Origin: Siniperca chuatsi
Lineage: Eukaryota > Chordata > Actinopteri > Centrarchiformes > Sinipercidae
Direction: 5' to 3'
Assembly: GCF_020085105.1 (NCBI RefSeq)
Contig: NC_058042.1
Coordinates: forward strand, 27,422,001 to 27,486,000
Length of the DNA stretch: 64,000 bases
Part shown: piece by piece, positions 1 through 13,450 of the stretch
Layout of the letters: every line of letters begins with the position of its first letter
How positions within the stretch are numbered: the stretch's first letter is position 1
Made by a program: the position numbers and the translations under genes
The notes under the pieces: generated by a model
Seen by the model: the letters and a program-made list of their open reading frames with translations, nothing else
Database searches by the model: none
What the model was told of the DNA's origin: nothing

Positions 1-276
1 TCCAATGAACAAATGTCTGGATTTTTATTGCTTCTTCGAAACTCTTTAGTACGCTGATCAACCAGTAAGTGACAAGACTGAGCATGACCAGGAAACAAGC
101 TGAAGTACAATCGTTGATCAAAGCCAATATGTCTCTAAGCTACCCTGCTCCATTTTCCCCCTCAATGACTGAATACAACAAGGAAAGGAAGTGAAAAGGT
201 TAATAAAATGTCACTAAATCAATGATCGAGGTCAGATGACTCAGGGACTCTCATTTACCAGATGTTAAAGCGCCTA

Positions 277-361
277 GCAGAACCACAGGTCTTATGGTGC
301 TGCTTTTTTGCCATGGTAACTTGGAGCATAAAAAGCACCACCATCAGACCTGTGGTTCTGC
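277..361. ncRNA. 85-nt near-perfect hairpin, pre-miRNA-like
   Basis: The arms starting GCAGAACCACAGGTCT pair over 32 positions with only two mismatches, around a loop of about 21 nt. Size and shape fit a pre-miRNA on either strand. I do not recognise a known miRNA. The near-perfect pairing also fits a young foldback repeat. Confidence 0.35.
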
Positions 362-654
362 CGTAGAGTTGGGAGAACAAGGAAACAGGGATGTACGCTT
401 CAATAGAGCCGAGTCTCTCGGCAAGCGAGGATGAATAGCTGAAACTGTGCTGCATTGACTGCCAGGTCTTTTACTATAAAAGCTTGGCAACTGAGGGAAT
501 CACATAGCAGCCTTGTAAACTGGCGTCACTGAATCCTGGAACAGCAGCCATACAAAACCAACTAACGTCACTGTGCACTTGCTGCTGAGACGCAGGAACG
601 TACAGGCCCTCGTGTCAAAGAAAAGAGGAGGTGAAGTGTAACAGAGACTGGAAG

Positions 655-709
<55 letters not shown>
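655..709. repeat. (TG)n microsatellite
   Basis: An uninterrupted TG dinucleotide run of about 54 bp. Confidence 0.98.
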
Positions 710-710
<1 letters not shown>

Positions 711-3700
711 TATGTAGACAGCTTCAGAAAAACAGCAATGTGACTATAATAAGCGTGGAAAGCATGCTGGGTGGGTTATCATTAAATACACTGGGGGAGA
801 CTAAACTACTTGATTCATCAAACGTGGAAATCTGAGTTCCTTCTTTATTTTGTATTACTTTTATTATACCAAGCCATCATTTCTGTGTTGGTTATAGATT
901 GAGTCTCCTTTTGTTTAAATACACACTACCCTGATTACTGGAAGTAATTAAGGCTTAAGTCAATATTTTTTGTATACTCTTTCTATTCACATTTATCAGT
1001 GATCCAACAAAGACATGACAATATAAAACATGTGTACTGCACATTGGGCACTGTTAGTTTTAATGCATAAAGAATCTAATCTACATGGGACCTTTTGATT
1101 ATAACTGCTATTTACACTATATTAATCTATGGTAACCCTAGTGTGTTCCGAGCAGCAGAGTGACATGTTTAGACTCCCAGGAAACAAAGTAGGAGTAGGT
1201 ATCTGCTGGGCAGCCTAAAAAACACCAGACAATGCCAGATGCCTAACAGGAAGCAATGCAATTGGAGGAGATCTGTCAAGCAGCTAGATACAATGCAGTC
1301 CCCAAGTATCTGGATGGTGACACATTGTGTATTGTTGTGGCTCTGTACTTTAGCATATTAGATTTGAAATGCAACACTGACTATGAGGTTAAAGTGCTGA
1401 CTTTCAGCTTGAGAGGTCATTATTTATCATGAATTCATTTGAATCTTCCTCCAACCTGAGCCTGATTGAAGACCAGGAGATTTTCATTTCAAGGAAGCAT
1501 GGAAAGTTCTTCATTTGAGACTGTGTCACTTAATCTGGAAATGTTCTGGTTGAATGCTGCCTGGGAATGGTCAATCCATTTCCTTTATGCCAAGTAATCA
1601 CCTCATGGGTAATAAACCAGTCTTATCTATAGATCTGGTGAGATCTTCACCAAACCTATGCCCAATTCAAAGCCTTTTCATGGAGAGCAAACAGGCTGGT
1701 CTCTTTCCTGAGCAAATCACTCTGCTTTTATGGCCGTCTTTGTGTTGGCATTCAATAAGCTTGGACAAAAAAGGGACAAAGAGTGACCTCTGTAAAAGAA
1801 AACAGCGAGCCACATTTCTCAGCCCATGCTCCACAGATCCAGGGTTAAAGGCGATGCGGGTAAAGGTCAGCTAGACCAAGAGAACCAGGAAGGAATTAGG
1901 TGTCATACCATTGACAAGCTTATACTGAACAAGCGTTTAATCTACATTGAACCCATTCATATGAGACAGGCTAATCTCTGGTTGTCACCGTTAGTAGAGA
2001 CTCCATTCCACAGTGTACTTTCATAGCTACACCTCTATGCCAAACCATAGAAATACACAGACTTACATTAAATACATACCAAATATAGTTAATGCCAGTT
2101 TCAGTTCTCGATGTACGCAGGCTCCCTCTTGCTGGCCCACGTGGGCTCTCTTGTTCTCTCTCTTTGTCTACTTTATTTGATCAGTTAAATATCAATATCA
2201 TCAAGTTACTTTTCTGTCCATAGTTAAGACTCATATTAAAACCAGGAAATGTCCAACCCAGCATTCAACCCAGTTTATACCTTGGGATCTTATACCTGGG
2301 GTATAACAGGGCACCTTGAGAGCACACCTTTCTAAATTCAGTTAGTGATCAGCACCAATTTATTTACATCTTTTGGGACTTTTATCATATGTGTCTGCCA
2401 TATTTAATAGAGATATTATTTGCCAGTTTAATATAAATGTAAAGTGGGAAACTCCTAGATGTAACCTTCTTCCAGTTGAATCACTAAGTTTCATCTTGCT
2501 CAGTGTTGAAGAGGTTAAGGCATTATAGTAAGCAAAACTTGAGTATATTTTTAATAATTTTGATTCTGTCTAGTTGATTTACTGGTCATTTGGACTGTTC
2601 TTATAAGCAAGACCAAAAAGAAAAAATATTGATTTGTCCAAAAAGGCTTGGGCTGCTTTGGAAACTGGTTGTTGTTACGATGTTAGAAGCGCATCCTAAC
2701 TTTAGTATTAGTTAACGTTTTTTGATACATTTGGTAGCTTTTTAGACAACACTAGACTCATTAAAGTTTGTAATCTATGCTCAATTCTGCATTGTTTTGT
2801 GGACAATGGCGCAGGGTAATTTAAAACATCCATTTGATGACCAAACTGGGGAACTGATGATTCAACTGCGGTAAATGAAATGTTTAAGTGTCGTGGCTGA
2901 CCAGCTCTGTAAAACATATGCCATTATGACAGCATATTATAGTACAGATATTAATACTTGCATTGATATAATCAATGACTTAAGTAGACTAAATTACCCA
3001 GTGTTATTTTCAATATGTACATGGGGCAAATTCTATCCTGGTCAAAAGTGGGTTGGGAGGTAGCCTACCTATGTAATCGTGCAGGAGCATACACAGAGCC
3101 TTTCCATAAACAGATGAGTGATGTATGCACAGCAATGCATGAGGAAGATTAGATTAGGCCTTCTGTCCTTTCCCATCTCCCCTCCTCTCCCAGTACTGTC
3201 TACTGGTATTGAATTAGCCTCATTCACCAGAAGGAGCTGCTGAAACCTAACAAAATTAACAGGATGCTATCTCAGCACTGATTAAAGCTTCAAATGCCAC
3301 GGCCTATAATAAATACAGGAAGTGCAAGCAAGAGCACCACATGCTCGGAGGCTGGCCATTGCTGCTCAAGTGTTTCACATTTACTTCCACAAACTGGAGC
3401 CAAGTCGCACCACCAAAAGTGAAACCATCAATTTTGCTGCTTGACACAAACAGCAGTCCAAAGAGGGGTTTATTGATTTAAAGATACATAGAATTTAGAT
3501 CTAAACATATCAGCCATGGGGCAAATCCAATATTGAAATAGCATTCATTGAGTTAGTCTTCGCATTTCCTTCTCATATGCTGTTTGGGTTTGAAAGCACT
3601 CGCACACTCACAAAGGAAACATTTTCAGTTACCCAAGTCATCCTTCGCATAATGACATACAAAATAGGACGAGGTTTGTCTTATTCAATGAAACCAGTTA

Positions 3701-5066
3701 TGTTATGATTTAACATTATTTGGTAGGAAGAGGCCCCGCAAAGTTATAAACAACAACTTTGTCACAGGGAATTCTCTCTTCTCTGACAGAGACAACCCTG
3801 ACTAGTAAAAGGATTTTATGTTGAAGTCAGTACAGTAGATGTCCTCTTTAAAGAGCGGCCAGCAGAATTTATTGTTAATCTCTGAACCTTGGACTTGCTG
3901 TTGTGTGAATGTGTAAGTATTCCTGTTTGTTTGTTTGTCTTTAATTAACAGTGCCTTTGTTGACAAGACAAATTCAATAAAAAAGTTTAACCTTCTCACA
4001 GTATGGATTCTGAGCTATACATGTTGTGGCAAATATTGTTGTTTAGAAATATTACTGTAGCTTTTTTTAAATCCAGCTCACTTCCACAATGTTTTTGTTT
4101 GTGCTAAAACTTTTAGCATGTATAAAACATATATAATGCACAATCATACACACTGAAAGATGAGCTTCATGGAATGTTTTGTTTCTTTTTGTTAGATCTT
4201 TTTTCCAAAAGATACATAATTTGGAAACAAACTTGAGAAGAAAAGCAGGGTGGAAAGAATGCACTACAGTGAGAGAGACCATTGTTTCCAGCTGGTGTAG
4301 CCAGCCACATCCCCATTTCAGGTTTCATAACTGGACCCGCTCTATCCTGTAACTGTGGAGCAGTAGGGCCCCTCTGTATGCCCAGCCCCTTCCACACCAC
4401 CACCACCACCAATAAGAAAACCATAATTATCCCTTAGTACGCCAGCCAGCTTACTACCGGCGCTGCCATTCAAGGAGAAACCTCAACATCTGCAACCAGC
4501 GCAGCAGAGCGCTGTTTACACAGCTAAACAAAACCTAACGTGGATATCATGCACAGCTGCTGCAGCAGAAACAGGTCGCAGCTTCAGATCAGCTTGATGA
4601 TGGTAATTTTCCAGGCTACCATAAAGCCCTGGCTGCTGACAGGGCCATCTGGTGCATGTTTTCTACAATCTACTGTCATAACTAGTGTTGTTTTAACTGT
4701 GTTCATGATCCATACTGTACATGCCAAACAGCATTTTGTTGAGGAGGATGAAATTCCTTTAAACACCAGAAGCTAATATGTGGAACATGAATAAGGTTTA
4801 CACTGCAGTGTGTAAGTACAAAGGTTTACGAGCCAGCCTACAGTGCTTATGAGAGAGGCCCTTTGATGCTACAGAAGCAAGGATTAAGTATTCCCCACAC
4901 GCAATTGCCAGGCATTAGAAGGAAAAATGTTACATGATGGTTGTCCTCATTAAACATATTCTCTGTTATCTTTGGGAAGTACCGACAATGGAGGCCACAC
5001 CAGGAATGGGCAACACTGCAAGGGCTTTAGCAATAGGAAAATCCCCGTAGTGCTGCAAGTCGTATT

Positions 5067-5069
<3 letters not shown>

Positions 5070-5110
<41 letters not shown>
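5070..5110. repeat. (TG)n microsatellite
   Basis: A TG dinucleotide run of about 40 bp. Confidence 0.97.
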
Positions 5111-5111
<1 letters not shown>

Positions 5112-7799
5112 TGCTCCATATCACCACCACACCCTCTTATGTCAGCTGTGATGTCTGACGTGCATCCTGTGGCACGGTTACTGAAAGACATAACCCTATA
5201 ATGGGAACACATGAGAGAGATGTCTCCTCTATTTCTGTGACTAGTTCTCATGGGTGAATAAGGTACTGAAATAAAAAGAAAATAGGATACATAAAATCAA
5301 ACATTTCTCTGTGAAATCACTAAGGCGCATAGCAGAATCTTTCACAGTAAAGGTATACTCATGCGTGTAGCTGATTTACCCATAGTAAACATATGGAGAA
5401 AGTTGACTAAGCATACAGTAAAATGCTTTCAAGTGCAGTGGAACTTTTCTGATTTGTTACAACCCCATAGTGTGGGTATATATACTCTGTCTGCAAATAT
5501 TATATATATATTTTAGATTCTCAATATCCGCTCATGATTGTTTGTACAACAGGGTGAGGTCTTGTTCCACATCAAAAACAAATTAAGGTTAATGGGCCCT
5601 TGACAGCAGTGATTTATACACCACATTGACAATGGAATTACATAATATCTACTACACAATATCACAAGAAAAATGGGAGGTTACCAATCTGCTTTCAGAC
5701 ATACTCTATGTGTGTATGTGTGTGTGTGTGTACTGTATAGCTTGTATTGCTTTTCATTAGGCATACTCCAGACTATGATGTCTTATGTCTAGAAACCATT
5801 TAATGAAAAGAAATTTGGCATGCGTAACCTAAATTATCTCACATCTCTGCAGTTTGTGTTAACTGACTACTCAAGGTTAGCCTATAATATAAATGGACTC
5901 TGCCTGCATTGTCAAGATGGGCTTCAAATTAAAAGTTGATTTAAAGTTGATTTAAAGGTTGATTTGACTCTCGCATAAAAACAAACAAAAGTGATAATTT
6001 TCCGTGATTTATTTAGCATTCTGATTTTGGTTTTATCAGTAATTTGGTCTGTTGGCTTGATGAAGAAATCCTTGTAATAATCAGTGTTTCAAAACGTCTG
6101 TCTTTGTTTCTATCAATGGAGAAATTCAGGTAACATTCCTACAGTATTCCAACAATATTGAACATTTTTAACAAGGTAGGCTCTTCATGATGAAGAAATC
6201 ATCTTGGTGCAATATTTGGGCAAATACTTAACTTTTATCTTGTGCAAACATGTCAGTAAGAATTCAGATAATTATTCCTTAGTATTCCTGTAGTGCCCTT
6301 TCTATTTTGCATCATCTGTTCCACCAGCCCCATTGAAATATCATCATAATACACCTATGGTATTCCCACATATACTCTGCATCACAGGAATATGTAAGAA
6401 TATGTACCAAGCATGTTGCAATTTTGATAAGAATTTGCTTGTAATCATTAATTTGGACAGCAGAATTTTGTAACAATTTAGAAAAATGATGTTCATATGT
6501 TCATCATGATATTCTGCTGAAAGTGCATGTAGAATGATGCTATATATGTAGGTTACTGTCCAATGTCTTGCATTATTCCTTCCTATTCCTTCCATTGTGG
6601 ATAACGCCCTGTTGTCCTCATACTATGTGTCAGGGAGCATTGTGCTACTATAGAAATTCTCTGCATCAATGCCACTAAAAATCCTTCACACTAATTGACA
6701 ATGAGTAATTCAAAGTCAGGCAAGATGGCAATCATACACGGATCTGACGAAGAAATATAGTACTACCTACTGAAGACGTAGTCTATACTACTGTGGTCCA
6801 TAACATGAGACCAATTCCCACAGTGTTTACTGGAACACAAAAAAGCAACTCTCATACTGGCCGATCTGATGTTCAAATACAGCGGTGCATTAGTTTGACA
6901 TTAGACTAAAGCTTTTAGATTGAGGGGATTAAAATTCCCTGGGTGAGTCTATGCGCAGACTGTGACTTCAACAACATTTAATTCTTGTGTTAAGATATAT
7001 CAAATGATGAGGCTAACTGGCTATGATAGCATTCCAACTCATTGCTGCATATCATGCTCTCTTCTCTTCCTGCAGTCTTCAAGGTCTCCAACAGAAGCAT
7101 TGCAAACAGAGTGAGAAAATATTCCGTAAATTAAAGCTGGTTTGGGTTTAAAACAGGATTTTAATGTCTGCCTCTCACAAGGCCATATCTGTCACCTTTT
7201 AGCAAAAGCAACACATTCCAGTTACATCCCCAGAGTTAGATGAGAAAGATTAATATTTGAGATTCTGATTTGATTTTTAATTGAAAATTCACAGTGCTCA
7301 GATTACCACATTACATAAGGTGGAAGCGCATTACTGCAGTGTGCAGGGAAAGGTAAGAGCCACAGCCATGGTGCATGTACAGTAGAGGTTCAGTGTCTTG
7401 CTAAAGGAAATTTAAAAGCGATAAAAACACTGACCATTGACCGAAAATGGCTGAACATACAGACCAAAGATTCACGATGAGACGAAACTGTTTTAGAACG
7501 TTGCAGGCAAAGTTGCAGCAGTGTAAACTGGCCCGTCTCAGCTCGACTCAAGCTCGCTGATGGCGTCGCCTGCTTGGCGCCTGATGGCGTCGCCAGCCAA
7601 TGGCGACTTGACAAGGAGCTGCCAACTTGTCGAGGAACAAATCGGTAGAAAGACAATAGTTCCTACATAAAACAAGGTCTGTGGTCTGAGTAACTGGATC
7701 ATGATTTCTGGAAAGAGACATTGCTTCTTCATACTTCTATTACTACTGTGCAATATCCACCGCCTCATAATCTTAATAGGCTACACTTAACTTGACAGT

Positions 7800-8066
7800 T
7801 CATGCACTATTACTTACTACTTGTATTATTACATTGTATTATTATACCATATTATTATCATCAACCAGTAAACCCACTTGTACTTTACACTAATTTTAAT
7901 TTTATACTTATATCCACTTGGTACTTAATTTATCTGACCTGTATTATTGTGTATTAAATTTTTGCTTAGTACTTCTATTCCTGTGTGCACTGACGTGATA
8001 GTGAGCTGCTGTAACAAAAGAGTTTCCCCTCTGGGATCAATAAAGTATTTCTGATTCTGATTGCTG
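7800..8066 (+). repeat. 3' end of a LINE-like retroposon
   Basis: An AT-rich stretch ends in a phrase typical of fish non-LTR elements: a CCCCTCTGGGATC block, AATAAAGTATTTCTGATTCTGAT, and a short TCTGAT-type tail. Only the tail is present; no reverse transcriptase frame lies upstream. Confidence 0.5.
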
Positions 8067-11000
8067 TTGAGTTTTGTTTTGTTTTTTGGCGCTGTGAGCT
8101 CCACAAATCAAGTGCCATATAGTTCCATTATATTCAAAAAATGCAGACAGACATCTCTACAGCTGATATCTCCAAAACTTAGCAACTCATACCAAAACAA
8201 TCTATATGGATAAATAGCACTACAGGTAAGAGGAAAAATATGTATTTTTGATTTTGGGGTGAAAACATACCCAAGTGCCTCAGCACAAGGTTGATCGATT
8301 CCCTGGTGTAGATGTGCAGAATTGCATGAATAGCTGTGCTAAGAAAAATAATACGTTTAACAGGAAAAAGAAATGCTGACTGTATGTGCTATAAGCGCTG
8401 CATGGCATGGCACAGTCTGCTAAGCCTTCAATTACAGCTGTGCAGCAGCAGAGAGGTCAGACGTTGGGAGTGACGCAGAAGGAGCACAGAGGGATCTCAT
8501 TACCTCAAATGCCTCCTGGGAGCTATGGATGACTGGAGAGGATGGAGCCTGAGGATTTAACTAATAGCATCCTTGTCTATTTACTTAGTTTCTTCATTAG
8601 CACTCTTACCATTTCAGTTCCTGTATTGCCTTTTCATACAACTGACATCCAACTTGTGTTGAACAGCCTCAGTTGAGCCTCTTTACTCCACCTCATAGTG
8701 GTCTTTACATTGGCTCTGCCTTCTCCAATGGCACACTGCTCTTCATGACTCTCAATGGAGGCCTTGTCTGTGGCAGCCTTACAGTATGGGGCACGACTAG
8801 AGTTACACATTTTGTAAAAGCCACCCCCTATGTTTTGCCACTGTGAGCCAAGGAATGTGCAGCAAAGCATCGCTGTTGGACAGCCACATAGTTAGGAATG
8901 TTGCAGGCAGCGGCACCCTTCCTGGGCTTTCTGCGACTGAGTGGGGAGAAGAGTTTTTGGGTTTTTGAGTTGGGTAAAGGCAAGGTTACTCTCACTTGAT
9001 TTCTAAGAAACTGGCTTGAGATGACTGGAGTTTCACTACAGCCCCTCCCAAATATGAGTCACAGTCTCACTCTGTGCTGCATATAGAAAAACCCATACAG
9101 GTGTGAAGAACTCATGACCCCAACCAGAACTAAAAAGGATGATTGTATCTGTATGGAAATGGTTGGTTATTGTGCACTCCAAAAACAGCTAACAAATGGC
9201 TCATTTTCATATGTAGCTTGTGAAAAGAGAGATAACGCTCCTAAAAACAATACTGATTCAAACTATAGCTTGGACTGGGTAACAAATTTCCGTACATTTT
9301 AGGTACTTAATGTACAGACAAAGCACTTGATGCTTAGTCAGATTCTTAGTCCTGTATACTTCCTTTTTGATCAGATATTGACTTAAAGGATATGAGTGGT
9401 GACATTCCATAATTTTGTTATTGTTACCAAATCCCATGAAAATACCAAAACCAACAATGCGTTAGTCCGTCTCTCAGTCTTTATGACTTCCCCAGCCTGC
9501 GGCTCTTAGCCAAAGCCCGTTTATTCCTAATGAAGACATCAATATTAAGAAACAGGTCACAAACATATACTTTCATTTTCAAAAAAGGCTAAAAAATAAA
9601 ACAACTGGGCATTGTTGGCAAATGTTACTCAAACAGCAGGAAACCTACACCAGGCTTTGGATGCAGACAATACCTGTTCATAGGATCAATTCATTGTTGG
9701 TTTCTGCCTTTTCATGGGATTTGTTGATAAGATAAATATAGAATATCACCAGACTCATCCTTTAATACAATTCATTTTATACTGTATTTAATTTAGTAAG
9801 AGTGTCCATGCACGTCCTTAAGCATAAAAATGTTTATACAACTGTGATAAAACTATTGCTGAACAAAACGCAACCACCACCAACAGAAACCATGCATGTT
9901 CATGAAATTCACTAACAGAGAAATCTAAGGACCAGATGGATTGTCAAGTGATCGCTGTCTACCTGCCTTTTACCAAAGACTTTACTTGAAACTGCATGAA
10001 GAATCATCTTGGGTATCCTGCACAGTCACCTTGGGAGACACTGGGATTTCCTAATTTCACTAAAACCACCAATATCATACCTTGTATTGAGACACACACA
10101 CACACACATACTTTTTTGCATCACATAGCCTTTACCTGAAAGAGGAACACTGAGATTCTAGGTCAATATACTGTCAGCTGTTAGCAATCATTGACTGACT
10201 GACATCTGACAGTCAATTAATCTATAACAGATTGCACCATGTTTAAAGTTTCAGAATATTGTAAATGAGCAGCACAAAGACAAACACATTTTTCCAAAAG
10301 TTCTACAATTTTATCCCTCCCACTCTTTTTGCACTCTTAACCATTCTACTTTCCTCTCTCTGTTTCTCTTTACATTTCTCCAAATCTGAATGCATTTATA
10401 CAGCTCTAACATCAAACAAGCTCATGCGCTCCAAGAGCTCTCGAGTGAAGGCCAACCCTGTGACATGCAGTCGACCGCACACCATCTCACTTCCTTGGCA
10501 ACCGTGACTCATTTCCCCAACAACGCTGCAAGGACAGCTTCATAAAAAGGGAACCTGTAGCCACTGCACAATTAGTCACAGATGGATGCTGTTATGAAAG
10601 CAACCACAGATTTTAAGTTATGTCAGGATAAACAGTGATCTAGTTAGGATAGATAATGTAATGTAATTGTAATGAGCAGTAAGTGTCCCATAAAGGCTGT
10701 AAAAGTGAAATCTTTTTCTCAAATACTGACAAATGAGAAGGATGTAGCCTCAACACATAACACAAATCATTTCAGCCCAGAACCTTTTCTATAAATTCTT
10801 GTATCAACTAGAAGACAGGATAACATCACAGAATAGGCTAGCTAACCATAATTCATTAATGGAATAGCATCCTTTTGACTCTATGCGACATCTGAGCCTA
10901 AAGCTTTGGGTCGCTCTATTGGCCTGTGTGAACAGTCTCACAAAAGGATGCAGTGAGTGTGTGTGTGTGTGTCTCTGTGCGTGTATATAACAGAAACCAG

Positions 11001-13159
11001 ATCTTTAAAAGACAGTGGTTGCCATAGTAAGGTTAAAAGGGTGCATCAGCAAAATGAGGAAGTGATTAATTTAGTTATAATTTTGTTAAATAAAATTATT
11101 CCCATTAAACAGACAAGTAAGATTCTACTTGTGAATGTCACTCACACCACCGTTATCTCCCTATAATCAGTGTGGGCAGGTCTACAGTTCAATGGTAATT
11201 CTACAAGAACAACAATAATGTCGAACTAATGTCTGGGGTTAATTACATGACATTGTTTGAGATCCTCTTCAAAGAAACAATTTAAGTAATCTCTACTATA
11301 CGTCACACAGTGCCAAATCCTCATCAACCAGGATGATACTGTCCTAAATTCATGTATTTTTCTCCATATTATGGTTGCAGGATAACTGGTGCTACAGGTG
11401 AACCAGTGATTCTTCTATAAATCATATAAGGTGACACATTGAAATAACAGCTGTAGCCTTTTAAATTCAGCACACCTTATTTCTTCAAAGCTTCTTGATC
11501 CAAATACTGAAGGTCCTGATACAAAACTATGAAGTTGATCATACTCACACAACACAAAACAGCATCCAAGTGCAGACCTCTGCGTACCAATTAAATAATT
11601 ACAAACATTATCCTTATTAAGTTCTACATGCGAAGCTGATTTTTTAGATTTACCACAAGACAAAGTACTAATAACAATGTCTTCAAAATTAACACACACC
11701 AAAAATCAATCAAAAATCCATCAAAATGGGAAATCACACAGTTACAAAGATTCTTCATGCCTGAGAGCTGTTTACCTGCTGTACTGCAAATTCCTCTTTT
11801 CATTTAGTGTCCTCAGTTACTAATGTCTTTCACAGGTAAGCTGTTTTTCAGTTCTAAACGGAGTTCTGCAAACTCGGCGTCTCAATGGCACTTCTCCAGA
11901 TGGGGTGCTCTCATAAGCATTACATAATGTCCTTGAGCCACAGCAAGCACACAAAAACACTGAAATTGAAATGGGGAAGAAAAAAAAAAAAGAGTGAAAG
12001 CAAGACACCCACACATCTGCACCATCCACACTCAAACGAGCATTCACAGGAGGCGTGCATTGGCTCATACCGGCTGCAGGGTATTTCAACATTCGACACA
12101 GCATTCGATCTAGAAGTAAGCGCACAAGGTTATTTCCTATGTATCCATGTGGCTCAAAGCATTTCACGGCCAACACATTATCTCATCCCAGTGCATTAAT
12201 GGCATATTATACAAGATTGAGTCTGGATGGATGGATATATTTTGGTTATAAATAAATGATTCACTTTGAGTGTGTGCTAACATTGAAAATCATTTCATCA
12301 CCAAGCTGCTGAAGGCAGATTGTAATTAGTGTTTTCACAAAGGGTCTGTGGGCGGGGAAGGTGCCCAGGAAATGGAACAATTTAACAGACAATAGGGTGA
12401 AGAGGCATTTCTCTAATGGCACTCCAGAGCATCCCATCTCAGCGGCACTGATCCTCTCAAAACAGCAGAAGTAAAAGAGGGCATGGCCTTTTGTGGCCCC
12501 TGAAGAGCTTTCCTGAGCAAGATACATTAGCAGTCTTGAACAAGTGTGACTGAAAATTAGAGGTTAGGTGATGTCAATAGAATATAGGATGAAAATACAA
12601 TACATATTTAATATCTCAACTATGTATACACTCAGAGTGCTATTGTGGTTAGAATTTGTCTACTGACAACACTGACAGTTCCTGTATTAATCCTGTTTAT
12701 CATCCACACTACTATATTTTAAAACAGATATGAACAGCCATAAATATTCTCTACTACAACATGGTGTTCTGCGCAGCCACAGGTCAAACTCTACTGCAAT
12801 TAAAAACAGGACTTTTGTCAGACCTGTGAAAAAGAAAATACACACAGCTGTTGCCCCAGTAACCTATTGGTGGTGAATTGGTGGGAACGAACCCTCCTAA
12901 GGGGTTTTAGTGAAACAATGAGATGAGAGAAGTTTTGACTATCATTTTTCTTTTTTTAACCTAGTGAACTGTGCATGTCTAATGCAGAGGAGCGGTTCTG
13001 GCATTTGTAATTACACTTTGACAATGCGCATAACTTAAAGACTGCAGAGGGAACAATAACTGCCGCCTTCACATATTTCGTTTTTACCAGTCCCAAGGTT
13101 TGGCAAAATAGTAGCTGACAGTAGATATTTAAAGATGTGTCTCACTCTTTATATTTTTT
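8067..13159. other. No gene recognised
   Basis: No recognisable exon, RNA gene or mobile element. Open frames here, including a 95-codon minus frame at 11415-11702 and overlapping frames at 11820-12255, show no family motif or splice context. Confidence 0.55.
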
Positions 13160-13164
13160 ATGAT

Positions 13165-13450
13165 TAACAGACCATCCATCCATCTTCTGTGCCTACTTAT
13201 CCTGATCAGGGTTTTAGGTGTCTCTCAGAATGCATTGGACAAGAGGCAAGGTAAGCCTTGGACAAGTTGCCACTTTGTCGCAGAACACATACTGGAAACA
13301 GAGAAATACTGTACTGCAATTTGTCTGCACTCGAAGAAACCCCAGACACGGGGAGAAGATCCAAACTCCACACAGAAATGCCCTCAGCCAGCCAAGTCAG
13401 GTTCAAACCCAGGAAGCATGCCCGCCACTGAGTCACTGTACTGCCCATAG
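13165..13450 (+). repeat. Degenerate copy of a common fish interspersed repeat
   Basis: It starts with CCATCCATCCATCTTCTG and continues with diverged versions of the familiar phrases for 'lies on the way to a lake'-type teleost repeats: a CTTATCCTG block, a GACAAGAGGCAAGG block, then GGGGAGAAGATCCAAACTCC ahead of AGGTTCAAACCCAGGA. The order matches the widespread family. The open frames in it are by-products. Confidence 0.6.

Larger units (their letters stand above)
1..7799. other. No gene recognised
   Basis: AT-rich sequence without recognisable coding exons on either strand. It holds the hairpin at 277-361, two TG microsatellites (655-709, 5070-5110) and a short triplicated 12-mer (near 5930-5970). 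If the exon at 21.4 kb is real, this may be intron. Confidence 0.6.

Noticed and set aside
11415-11702. 95-codon minus-strand frame
   Set aside because: No domain, no flanking splice signals of note and AT-rich composition; it does not resemble adcy7.
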